Assembly (NCBI GenBank): GCA_038245795.1
Contig: JBBRSC010000187.1
Location: forward strand, 1 to 6,729
From: JBBRSC01 sp038245795
GTDB lineage: Bacteria > Actinomycetota > Acidimicrobiia > Acidimicrobiales > Microtrichaceae
Length of the DNA: 6,729 nucleotides
Direction of reading: 5' to 3'
This document shows, piece after piece, positions 1 to 5,163 of the stretch. Numbering within the stretch: the first letter of the stretch is position 1; each line of letters starts with the position of its first letter. A program made the translations under genes and the position numbers. The notes under the pieces are model-generated. The model was not told the origin of the DNA. It did not search any database and saw only the letters and a list, made by a program, of their open reading frames with translations.

Positions 1-31
1 ATGCGCGCTAGTTGGCACATGGCCGAGTCGA

Positions 32-202
32 TCAGCGGGCGGCCGAATGCGGGTAGGTCGCTCGGCAACTCGCGCACCACTGCTCGGTGTCCTCCGATTC
101 CTCGATCCGAGGTTCGGTCGACTCGGAGGGAATCACGTAGACACGATGCACCTCGCCGAGTTCTTCGTCGGATCGGCCGCAGCTCTCACACGTACCCGTC
201 AT
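32..202 (-). CDS. Small zinc-ribbon-like protein, conserved hypothetical
   Basis: The product is 56 residues. It begins MTGTCESCGR and has a second cysteine pair in WCASCRATYPH near the C-terminus. The two CxxC pairs flank an acidic middle with a HRVYVIP stretch, which suggests one structural zinc site of zinc-ribbon type. I recall similar short proteins in actinobacteria, but the function is unknown to me. The frame stays open upstream to an ATG at 331, but that extension would translate the 22-bp tandem repeat. I chose the ATG at 202 because the cysteine-rich part starts just after it; a weak GGAACG lies upstream. The gene is divergent from panB. No signal peptide or membrane segment is visible. 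It could be a regulator or a small metal-binding accessory protein. The coding call is fairly firm; the role is open. Confidence 0.68.
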   Translation of the reverse strand: MTGTCESCGRSDEELGEVHRVYVIPSESTEPRIEESEDTEQWCASCRATYPHSAAR

Positions 203-226
203 GACCACGTTCCGTTCATGGAATGG

Positions 227-232
227 AGGATA
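227..232 (-). promoter_or_regulatory. Possible -10 element for the small zinc-ribbon gene
   Basis: Read on the minus strand, this is TATCCT, a TAnnnT hexamer about 25 nt before the ATG at 202. No good -35 is visible at 17-18 bp; that position falls inside the 22-bp tandem repeat. This is a weak call based on one hexamer. Confidence 0.2.
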
Positions 233-239
233 CGGGTCA

Positions 240-287
240 GCGAAGGTGCCGAGCGCCCAACGCGAAGGTGCCGAGCGCCCAACGCGA
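240..287. repeat. 22-bp tandem repeat, about 2.2 copies
   Basis: Two identical adjacent 22-bp units (240-261 and 262-283, each starting GCGAAGGTGCC) are followed by the first 4 bases of a third. They lie between the divergent zinc-ribbon gene and panB. Since 22 is not a multiple of 3, the copies shift frame relative to each other, which argues against coding. The repeat covers the place where a -35 box for the minus-strand gene would fall. The rest of the 203-406 gap shows no convincing promoter for panB; TTGATC at 305-310 has no good partner. Confidence 0.93.
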
Positions 288-406
288 TGGTTCCAGGAGA
301 GCGCTTGATCTTCGCAATCCGCGCTAGCCATAGCGGCGCAATCGGCGTAACGTCACCCGTACCGGCCGGCAGCTGAAGGGCGCTGGACCAAACAGGAGGT
401 TCACCC

Positions 407-1270
407 ATGGGTGATGTGCGTTCTCGTATCACGGTCCCCACCGTGCGCGACTCGAAGCGTGGGCTCGGTTCCGAGCCACTCGTCATGGTCACCGCCTATG
501 ACGCTCCGAGTGCTCGGATTGCCTCTGAAGCCGATTGCGACATGATCCTCGTTGGCGATTCGGTCGCCATGGTGGTGCTCGGCTACCCCGACACGTTGTC
601 GGTCACCATCGACGACATGGCGCATCACACCGCCGCGGTGGCCCGTGCCAAACCGCATTCCCTGATCGTTGGCGACTTGCCATGGATGAGCTACCACGTG
701 TCCACGGCGGACACGGTGACGAACGCGGCCAAGTTGATCCGGGCAGGCGCCCAGTGCGTGAAACTCGAAGGTGGCCGCAAGCGGGTGCCCATGGTCGAGG
801 CGCTCGTCGATGCCGAGATTCCGGTGATGGGCCACATTGGGCTCACGCCACAGTCGGTGAACGCGATGGGGGGCTTCAAGGTGCAGGGTCGTCAGACCGA
901 AGCGGCGCTGGCGCTGCTCGAAGACGCGAAGGCTTTGGCACACGCTGGCTGTTTTGCCATCGTGATCGAGGGCGTGCCCAACGAAGTCGCGCGGATGGTG
1001 ACACAAGCGCTGAACATCCCCACGATTGGTATCGGTGCCGGCCCCGACTGTGATGGCCAGGTGCTGGTGATGCACGATCTGCTGGGTCTCGAGGATCGCG
1101 TGCCACCCAAGTTCGTTCGCCGCTACGACGATCTCAAGGCACGGTCGGTCGAGGCAGTAGCGGCGTACGCCAGCGACGTGCGTACCGGCTCATTCCCGGC
1201 CCCCGCCGAGTGTTACCGGATGTCCGACGAGCAAGCGGAATCGATGGCGCTCTACGGGTCGACTGCCTGA
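407..1270 (+). CDS. panB: 3-methyl-2-oxobutanoate hydroxymethyltransferase (ketopantoate hydroxymethyltransferase)
   Basis: PanB transfers a hydroxymethyl group from 5,10-methylenetetrahydrofolate to 2-oxoisovalerate to make ketopantoate, the first committed step of pantothenate and CoA synthesis, in the cytosol. The 287-residue length is normal for this decameric TIM-barrel family. The known active-site residues are visible at a constant +7 offset from E. coli numbering: metal ligands Asp51 (VGDSVAMV) and Asp90 (GDLPWMSY), substrate-site Lys119 and Glu121 (VKLEGG), and catalytic Glu188 (IVIEGVP). The motifs HIGLTPQSVNAMGG (143-156) and GIGAGPDCDGQVLVMHDLLG are also typical. The start is set by AGGAGG at 394-399, 7 nt before the ATG. 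No panC or panD is in the window, and 182 bp separate it from rpsF, so it is probably its own transcription unit. Confidence 0.97.
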   Translation: MGDVRSRITVPTVRDSKRGLGSEPLVMVTAYDAPSARIASEADCDMILVGDSVAMVVLGYPDTLSVTIDDMAHHTAAVARAKPHSLIVGDLPWMSYHVSTADTVTNAAKLIRAGAQCVKLEGGRKRVPMVEALVDAEIPVMGHIGLTPQSVNAMGGFKVQGRQTEAALALLEDAKALAHAGCFAIVIEGVPNEVARMVTQALNIPTIGIGAGPDCDGQVLVMHDLLGLEDRVPPKFVRRYDDLKARSVEAVAAYASDVRTGSFPAPAECYRMSDEQAESMALYGSTA

Positions 1271-1283
1271 GCGACACCTCGTT

Positions 1284-1315
1284 CGACATCGTCGCCCACT
1301 TGTTGGTCGATGTCG
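1284..1315 (+). terminator. Hairpin after panB, possible terminator
   Basis: A perfect 8-bp inverted repeat (CGACATCG at 1284-1291, CGATGTCG at 1308-1315) with a 16-nt loop begins 13 nt after the panB stop. No T-run follows, so it is not a textbook intrinsic terminator. The right arm can also pair through TGTCGC (1311-1316) with GCGACA right after the panB stop (1271-1276), giving an alternative fold. Confidence 0.3.
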
Positions 1316-1369
1316 CTGTCACACCCCGCCGGCACACTGGTCGATGTGGAACCTCTGCACCCCGACCGC

Positions 1370-1375
1370 TACGAT
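1370..1375 (+). promoter_or_regulatory. Possible -10 element of the rpsF operon
   Basis: TACGAT matches the TAnnnT pattern common in actinobacterial -10 boxes. The sequence 17 bp upstream (TGGAAC, 1347-1352) is a poor -35. A start near 1382 would give a leader of about 70 nt before rpsF that contains both hairpins described below. Confidence 0.3.
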
Positions 1376-1397
1376 CGTCCCGTCTCATCGACACCCT

Positions 1398-1444
1398 GCC
1401 CCACACGGGGCCTCTACCGATCGTCGGTGGAGTCCAGAGGGAGG
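1398..1444 (+). promoter_or_regulatory. Structured rpsF leader, candidate S6:S18 autoregulatory RNA
   Basis: Two hairpins sit end to end. The first pairs GCCCC (1398-1402) with GGGGC (1407-1411) around an ACAC loop. The second pairs 1412-1420 with 1424-1432 (9 bp including one G-U, 3-nt loop). The rpsF ribosome binding site GGGAGG (1439-1444) follows 6 nt later. CCTCT at 1411-1415 can instead pair with AGAGG at 1436-1440, which would break both hairpins and cover part of the binding site. In many bacteria the S6:S18 complex represses its own operon by binding the rpsF leader. The pairings are visible; the S6:S18 role is inferred from position. Confidence 0.35.
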
Positions 1445-1452
1445 TATCCAAG

Positions 1453-1785
1453 ATGCGCGCATACGAACTCATGGTCATCATCGACGCAGATGTCGACGAT
1501 GCAGGAGTCACCGCAGTGAACACCCGGATCACCGAGTTGGTCACGGCTGACGGCGGCACGGTCGCCACGTCGGACCTGTGGGGGAAGCGTCGTTACGCCT
1601 ATCCCATCAACCACAAGCTCGAAGGCATCTACGTGGTTCACGAGATCGTGACTCCAGCGTCGAATCTCGACGAGACCGATCGCTTCCTCCGACTCGCAGA
1701 CGACGTCGTCCGCCACAAGCTCATCCGTCTTCCCGACCATGAAGCCACTCGCCGTGGCCTGGTCGGCGACGCTGCGGCCGTCTGA
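1453..1785 (+). CDS. rpsF: 30S ribosomal protein S6
   Basis: S6 binds 16S rRNA in the platform of the small subunit together with S18, which is encoded two genes downstream. The 110-residue product begins MRAYELMVIID, the usual first strand. It carries the family signature as GKRRYAYPI (44-52), followed by the EGIYVV strand. It ends in a short tail (RRGLVGDAAAV) rather than the long acidic tail of E. coli S6. The ATG at 1453 is preceded by GGGAGG (1439-1444) at 8-nt spacing. The frame is open upstream to 1210, but that part overlaps panB and the leader hairpins and does not resemble S6. A 20-nt gap to ssb makes cotranscription likely. Confidence 0.97.
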   Translation: MRAYELMVIIDADVDDAGVTAVNTRITELVTADGGTVATSDLWGKRRYAYPINHKLEGIYVVHEIVTPASNLDETDRFLRLADDVVRHKLIRLPDHEATRRGLVGDAAAV

Positions 1786-1805
1786 GGCCGAGGAGGAATC
1801 ACATC

Positions 1806-2291
1806 ATGGCAAATGGAAACAACGTCAACGTCGTGGGAAACTGCACCCGCGAGCCAGAGCTGCGCTTCACGCCCAGTGGTCAGGCAGTCGCAACGTTCGG
1901 TTTGGCGGTCAATCGCCGCTGGCAGAACCGTCAGACACAGGAATGGGAAGAAGCCGTTTCGTATTTCGATGTCGTCTGCTGGGGTCAGCTCGGCGAGAAC
2001 GTGAGCGAATCGGTCACCAAGGGCACTCGTCTTGTGGTCTCAGGCCGACTCGATCAACGCAACTGGGAAACCACCGAGGGCGAAAAGCGCTCGAAGATCG
2101 AGATCAATGCCGAAGAAGTCGGCCCATCCCTTCGCTGGGCGACCGCCCAGATCGCGAAGAACGAACGCCGCAGTGACGGCGCAGCTGGCGGCACCGCTGG
2201 TGGCGGAGGGTTCGGTGGCGGTTCATCGTCACCCACCCCGGCCCCGGCCGAGCCACCTGCTGGATATGACTACGACGAGGAGCCGTTCTGA
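1806..2291 (+). CDS. ssb: Single-stranded DNA-binding protein
   Basis: SSB coats single-stranded DNA at replication forks and recruits repair and replication partners through its C-terminal tip. The 161-residue product has an N-terminal OB fold (about residues 5-116, with NVVGNCTREPELRFTPSG, FGLAVNRRW and SYFDVVCWGQLGENV). A Gly-rich linker (125-142) and a Pro/Ala stretch follow. The acidic tip is DYDEEPF (155-161), which matches the DDDIPF-type interaction peptide and ends in Pro-Phe. AGGAGG at 1791-1796 lies 9 nt before the ATG. Its last codons supply GAGGAG (2277-2282), which can serve as the ribosome binding site of rpsR; the stop TGA shares its final A with the rpsR ATG. Two cysteines (13 and 58) lie in the OB fold. 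Confidence 0.97.
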   Translation: MANGNNVNVVGNCTREPELRFTPSGQAVATFGLAVNRRWQNRQTQEWEEAVSYFDVVCWGQLGENVSESVTKGTRLVVSGRLDQRNWETTEGEKRSKIEINAEEVGPSLRWATAQIAKNERRSDGAAGGTAGGGGFGGGSSSPTPAPAEPPAGYDYDEEPF

Positions 2292-2722
2292 TGAAACCCA
2301 AGCGTTCAATGAAGCCGCGTGACAACGGTCGCCGGATGAAGAAGAAGACCAGCGTTCTGGTCACCGAGCGCGTCGAGTACATCGACTGGAAGGATGTGAA
2401 CCTGCTTCGCCGGTTCATGTCAGATCGAGCCAAGATCCGCGCTCGTCGCGTCTCCGGCAACGACACTCAGCAGCAGCGACAAATCGCCGGGGCCATCAAG
2501 ATTGCCCGCGAAATGGCGCTTCTGCCGTATACCAGCCGGGTGACCACCCAGCGCGGCGGCGGCGGTCGAGGCCGTGACGGCGAGGGTGACGGCCGACGAC
2601 GCAATCGCGACGACGCATCACCCGAGGTCACCGAAGAATTCGGTGCCCTCGACGAAGGCGGCGTCGATGAGGGTGTCGAGAACGGCACCGACGAGATGGA
2701 GACGGCGGAGGTCGAAGCATGA
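2291..2722 (+). CDS. rpsR: 30S ribosomal protein S18 with long RG-rich and acidic C-terminal extension
   Basis: S18 pairs with S6 on the 30S platform. The S18 core covers about residues 17-83 and includes EYIDWKDVNLLRRFMSDRAKIRARRVSG and QQQRQIAGAIKIAREMALLPY. The N-terminal zinc-binding cysteines of some S18 forms are absent (no Cys in the protein), as in the zinc-independent paralogues. The protein runs to 143 residues, against roughly 75-90 in most bacteria. Residues 87-106 are rich in Gly and Arg. Residues 107-143 hold 15 Asp/Glu and no Lys/Arg. The start overlaps the ssb stop by 1 nt, with GAGGAG 8 nt upstream. The stop overlaps the rplI start (ATGA), and the rplI ribosome binding site lies in the tail codons, so the tail is probably translated and couples rplI. 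The tail function is unknown; it is probably disordered. Confidence 0.95.
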   Translation: MKPKRSMKPRDNGRRMKKKTSVLVTERVEYIDWKDVNLLRRFMSDRAKIRARRVSGNDTQQQRQIAGAIKIAREMALLPYTSRVTTQRGGGGRGRDGEGDGRRRNRDDASPEVTEEFGALDEGGVDEGVENGTDEMETAEVEA

Positions 2723-3174
2723 TCGCCGTCAAAGTCGTACTGAGGTCAGACGTGTCCGGGGTCGGCACTCGCGGAGACATCGTCGAGGTCGCTCCGGGCT
2801 ATGCCCGCAACTTCCTCATTCCGCGTGGTCTTGGGTTCGTGGCGACGCAGGGCTCCGAGGCGCAGGCTTCGGTCATGCGGAAGAACCGTGCCCTCAAGGA
2901 CGCCAAGGATCGTGAGTCCGCTCAGGAGATTGCGCAGCGGCTGGTGCCGTTGCAGATCGGCGTGTCGGCCCGAGCCGGCGAGGGTGGCAAGTTGTTCGGG
3001 TCGGTCACCGCCGCCGACGTTGCCGCCGCGGTTGCATCGCAGGCCAACGTGACGCTCGATCGCAAGTCCATTCACATGGACGACGCGATCAAGACCATTG
3101 GTGAACATCAGGTTCAGGTCCACTTGCACACTGAAGTCCAGTTCCCCCTGACCGTCGTCGTTTCCGGCTCGTAG
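2719..3174 (+). CDS. rplI: 50S ribosomal protein L9
   Basis: L9 binds 23S rRNA near the L1 stalk base and reaches out from the large subunit; it helps keep reading frame. The 151-residue product is of normal length. The N-terminal domain carries the family signature GVGTRGDIVEVAPGYARNFL ending in IPRGLG (about residues 15-39). A long helix follows (about 41-75), then a C-terminal domain with GGKLFGSVTAADVA and IGEHQVQVHLHTEV. The ATG overlaps the rpsR stop by 4 nt (ATGA), and GGAGG at 2707-2711 lies 7 nt upstream, so the start is firm and translation is probably coupled to rpsR. It ends in TAG, followed by a 197-bp gap before dnaB. Confidence 0.97.
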   Translation: MIAVKVVLRSDVSGVGTRGDIVEVAPGYARNFLIPRGLGFVATQGSEAQASVMRKNRALKDAKDRESAQEIAQRLVPLQIGVSARAGEGGKLFGSVTAADVAAAVASQANVTLDRKSIHMDDAIKTIGEHQVQVHLHTEVQFPLTVVVSGS

Positions 3175-3260
3175 CGGTTTCCCCGCCCGGTCAGGGCGTC
3201 AAGGGCGCTCTCTTGAACACCACACTTGGCCGCGGAGTGGGCTGCTTCGACGCGATCGTG

Positions 3261-3280
3261 CGCCCACAAGCGGTTGGGCG
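3261..3280 (+). terminator. Hairpin between rplI and dnaB, weak terminator candidate
   Basis: CGCCCA (3261-3266) pairs with TGGGCG (3275-3280) around an 8-nt loop, directly before the first DnaA-like box. A smaller stem (CGCCC 3184-3188 with GGGCG 3194-3198) lies closer to the rplI stop. Neither has a T-run, so whether the ribosomal cluster ends here or reads into dnaB cannot be settled from the sequence. Confidence 0.2.
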
Positions 3281-3300
3281 TTGTCCACAACCTGTCCACA
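3281..3300 (+). promoter_or_regulatory. Pair of DnaA boxes upstream of dnaB
   Basis: TTGTCCACA (3281-3289) is an exact match to the DnaA box preferred in high-GC actinobacteria and one base from the E. coli TTATCCACA. CTGTCCACA (3292-3300) is a one-mismatch copy in the same direction, 11 bp further on, about one helical turn. The pair is 71-91 bp before the dnaB start, so DnaA could control dnaB transcription or load there. Confidence 0.55.
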
Positions 3301-3336
3301 GCTGAATCCCCGGAAGAATCAGGGGTTGTCCTCTCG

Positions 3337-3345
3337 TTGCCCACA
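3337..3345 (+). promoter_or_regulatory. Third DnaA-box-like site
   Basis: TTGCCCACA differs from TTGTCCACA at one position and has the same orientation as the pair at 3281-3300. It lies 26 bp before the dnaB ATG, close to the AAGGAGG ribosome binding site. A poorer relative, GCGCCCACA (3260-3268, 6 of 9 positions), lies upstream of the pair. Confidence 0.35.
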
Positions 3346-3371
3346 GGCGAGATGAAGGAGGATGGAGAGCA

Positions 3372-4730
3372 ATGGCCGAACCAATGCGAGTAATCACCGG
3401 CGGAGCATCGCTCCGCACCCCGCCCCACAACCTCGACGCCGAGGAATCACTGCTCGGCGCCATGATGCTGAAGTCTCAGGCGATTTCTGACTCGATCCAG
3501 TCGGTCAGTACAGGGGACTTCTACAAGCCTGCGCACAGCCACATCTTCGACGCGATCAGCTCGCTGTACGGAGGTGGCGAGCCGGTCGATCCGGTGACGG
3601 TGGGTGAGGAACTGAGTCGTGCGGGCCTGCTCGACGCGATTGGTGGTGCTGCGGTGCTGGTCTCGATCCAAGCGCGAACGCCGGCGGTTTCCAACGCAGT
3701 CCACTATGCCAAGATCGTCGAAGAGAACTCCTTGCTCCGACGGTTGATCACCACGGCCGGGGAGATCGCGGAGCTCGGATATCACCGGCCCGACGATGTC
3801 GCGAAGACCGTGGATCAGGCCGAATCCATGATTTTCGACCTCGGCCAGCACCGATTCTCCGATTCGCTCTCCTTAGTCCGGGATCTGCTCGACGAGAGCC
3901 TTGACCGTCTCGAAATGCTCTACGAGCGCAAGGATTCGATCACAGGGACGCCCTCGGGATATCACGATCTGGACGAGTTGCTCTCGGGCTTCCAGCCCAA
4001 CGCGCTCATCGTCGTGGGAGCTCGACCCGCGATGGGAAAGACAGCGTTCGCTCTTGGTGCCGCCATGAACGCAGCGCGAAAGTCGACGAAGCCAGTGATG
4101 TACTTCTCGCTCGAGATGGGAAATCTCGAACTGACGCAGCGTCTGCTCGCCGCCCAGGGTCGTATTGATGCAACGCATCTTCGGAACGGAAGCCTGACCG
4201 AATCCGATTGGGACAAGGTCAACAAGGCCATGGGCGACCTGGCCGAGGCGCCGCTGTGGATCGACGACAATCCCAACACATCTGTGATGGAGATCCGCGC
4301 CAAGGCGCGCCGACTGAAAAGCCGCTCGGGTGATCTGGGCCTCATCGTTGTCGACTACCTCCAGCTGATGAGTGGGCGGAGCAATGCCGAGAGTCGCCAG
4401 GTCGAGATCAGCGAGATGTCCCGTGGACTGAAGATTCTCGCTCGCGAACTGGAGACCCCCGTGGTCGCTCTGTCGCAGCTCTCTCGTGGGCTCGAACTCC
4501 GCGCTGACAAGCGGCCGATGTTGAGCGATCTTCGTGAGTCAGGTGCGATCGAGCAGGACGCGGACGTGGTGATGTTCTTGTATCGCGACGAGATCTACAA
4601 CAACGACAGTCCCGACAAGAACACGTGCGAGGTCATCGTCGCCAAGCACCGTAACGGCCCGACCGGCTCGTGCCGTCTGGCGTTTCTGGACTACTGCACC
4701 AAGTTCGCGAACATGGCGAAAACTGGTTGA
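3372..4730 (+). CDS. dnaB: Replicative DNA helicase DnaB
   Basis: DnaB is the hexameric ATP-driven helicase that unwinds the lagging-strand template at the fork. The 452-residue length is normal. The N-terminal DnaB domain (about residues 17-115) starts PPHNLDAEESLLGAMML. A linker leads to the RecA-like domain, which has Walker A GARPAMGKT (216-224, Lys223), catalytic Glu248 in YFSLEMG, Walker B LIVVDYLQLM with Asp328, and the motif SDLRESGAIEQDADVVMFLYRDEIY around 385-407. The C-terminus (VIVAKHRNGPTGSCRLAFLDYCTKFANMA) is complete. No intein interrupts it, although dnaB is a known intein site. AAGGAGG (3355-3361) lies 10 nt before the ATG; an in-frame Met5 is a less likely start. The final residues AKTG and the stop come from a 27-bp tandem repeat. 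Confidence 0.98.
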   Translation: MAEPMRVITGGASLRTPPHNLDAEESLLGAMMLKSQAISDSIQSVSTGDFYKPAHSHIFDAISSLYGGGEPVDPVTVGEELSRAGLLDAIGGAAVLVSIQARTPAVSNAVHYAKIVEENSLLRRLITTAGEIAELGYHRPDDVAKTVDQAESMIFDLGQHRFSDSLSLVRDLLDESLDRLEMLYERKDSITGTPSGYHDLDELLSGFQPNALIVVGARPAMGKTAFALGAAMNAARKSTKPVMYFSLEMGNLELTQRLLAAQGRIDATHLRNGSLTESDWDKVNKAMGDLAEAPLWIDDNPNTSVMEIRAKARRLKSRSGDLGLIVVDYLQLMSGRSNAESRQVEISEMSRGLKILARELETPVVALSQLSRGLELRADKRPMLSDLRESGAIEQDADVVMFLYRDEIYNNDSPDKNTCEVIVAKHRNGPTGSCRLAFLDYCTKFANMAKTG

Positions 4731-4777
4731 GCTGTCGGGAGAGCGAAAACTGGTTGAGCTGTCGGGAGAGCGAAAAC
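4716..4777. repeat. 27-bp tandem repeat across the dnaB stop codon, 2.3 copies
   Basis: Two identical 27-bp units (4716-4742 and 4743-4769, beginning GCGAAAACTGG) are followed by the first 8 bases of a third (4770-4777). The dnaB stop TGA is at 4728-4730, inside the first unit, so the last four codons of dnaB belong to the repeat. The unit length is a multiple of 3, so changes in copy number would not alter the protein. A strong hairpin starts 3 bp after the repeat ends. Confidence 0.95.
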
Positions 4778-4779
4778 GC

Positions 4780-4807
4780 TGAGTGGAGAGCCGAAGCTCT
4801 CCACTCA
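4780..4807 (+). terminator. Strong hairpin after dnaB, probable terminator
   Basis: A perfect 12-bp stem (4780-4791 with 4796-4807; arm TGAGTGGAGAGC) closes a CGAA tetraloop, 50 bp past the dnaB stop. It is followed by ACAAGGC rather than a T-run. Hairpins without a U-tract are common at gene ends in high-GC actinobacteria, so I read it as the dnaB terminator or an mRNA 3'-end stabiliser. The perfect inverted repeat could work on either strand. Confidence 0.7.
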
Positions 4808-5163
4808 ACAAGGCTTTCCAGGATTTCGCTCGTCAGTTGGCGCCGACGAAGTGTGATCCGGATCTCTGCTGCCGCCGCACCATCGAGAACCGAATGGTGG
4901 GGCCGGTTTCGCTCTCACTCCCCACCGGTCTCAAGCGACCAATTTGTCCGGTGGATCAACGTTCCCCTATGTCTTGTGACGCCAAGAAACCATGTTTGAG
5001 CATCAGGGTCAACCCCTCCGCTCCACATTGGGCACAACGACCCATCCGAAGTGATGCCGTCGGCCCGTTTGCTCTGGGCTGTTTGGCCCACCAGGTTCGA
5101 AAAGTCACGAAATCGATGGTTCGCTGACGTCCAAGGGCAGTCGGGCTCGGGCAGAATCTTCAA
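4808..5163. other. Intergenic stretch without a recognisable gene
   Basis: This 356-bp stretch separates the dnaB hairpin from the methyltransferase. A plus-strand frame is open from 4783 to 5127 (114 codons), but it begins inside the terminator hairpin, has no ribosome binding site and resembles nothing I know. Visible small structures are a 10-bp palindrome GATCCGGATC (4855-4864), two mutually exclusive stems (4896-4954), and a 5-bp stem TGGGC/GCCCA (5075-5090). No tRNA fold or clear promoter was found. Confidence 0.6.
4896..4954 (+). other. Two mutually exclusive stem-loops
   Basis: GGTGGGG (4896-4902) can pair with CCCCACC (4920-4926). CCACCGG (4922-4928) can pair with CCGGTGG (4948-4954). 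Both are perfect 7-bp stems that share CCACC (4922-4926), so only one can form at a time, as in attenuators and riboswitches. No start codon with a good binding site follows closely, and 7-bp GC-rich stems can arise by chance. Confidence 0.25.

Noticed and set aside
240..287. CRISPR-like repeats (also 4716-4777)
   Set aside because: Both are direct tandem copies without spacers, only about two units each, and no cas genes are present.
401..1075. Minus-strand open frame of 224 codons
   Set aside because: It is antisense to panB, which has all its active-site residues; the His/Arg-rich translation is typical of a shadow frame.
1210..1452. Upstream in-frame extension of rpsF
   Set aside because: It overlaps the end of panB and the leader hairpins, does not resemble S6, and a good ribosome binding site fits the ATG at 1453.
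3175..3371. Chromosomal origin between rplI and dnaB
   Set aside because: DnaA-like boxes are present but there is no AT-rich unwinding stretch and no dnaA or dnaN nearby; regulation of dnaB is the simpler reading.
3372..4730. Intein in dnaB
   Set aside because: The helicase motifs are continuous and the length is normal, so there is no insertion at the known sites.
5090..5125. tRNA-like GGTTCGA at 5094-5100
   Set aside because: The T-loop-like motif has no flanking acceptor, D or anticodon stems that pair.
4783..5127. Plus-strand open frame of 114 codons after dnaB
   Set aside because: It starts inside the terminator hairpin, has no ribosome binding site, and its composition (Cys, Pro and Arg scattered, no hydrophobic pattern) resembles no family I know.
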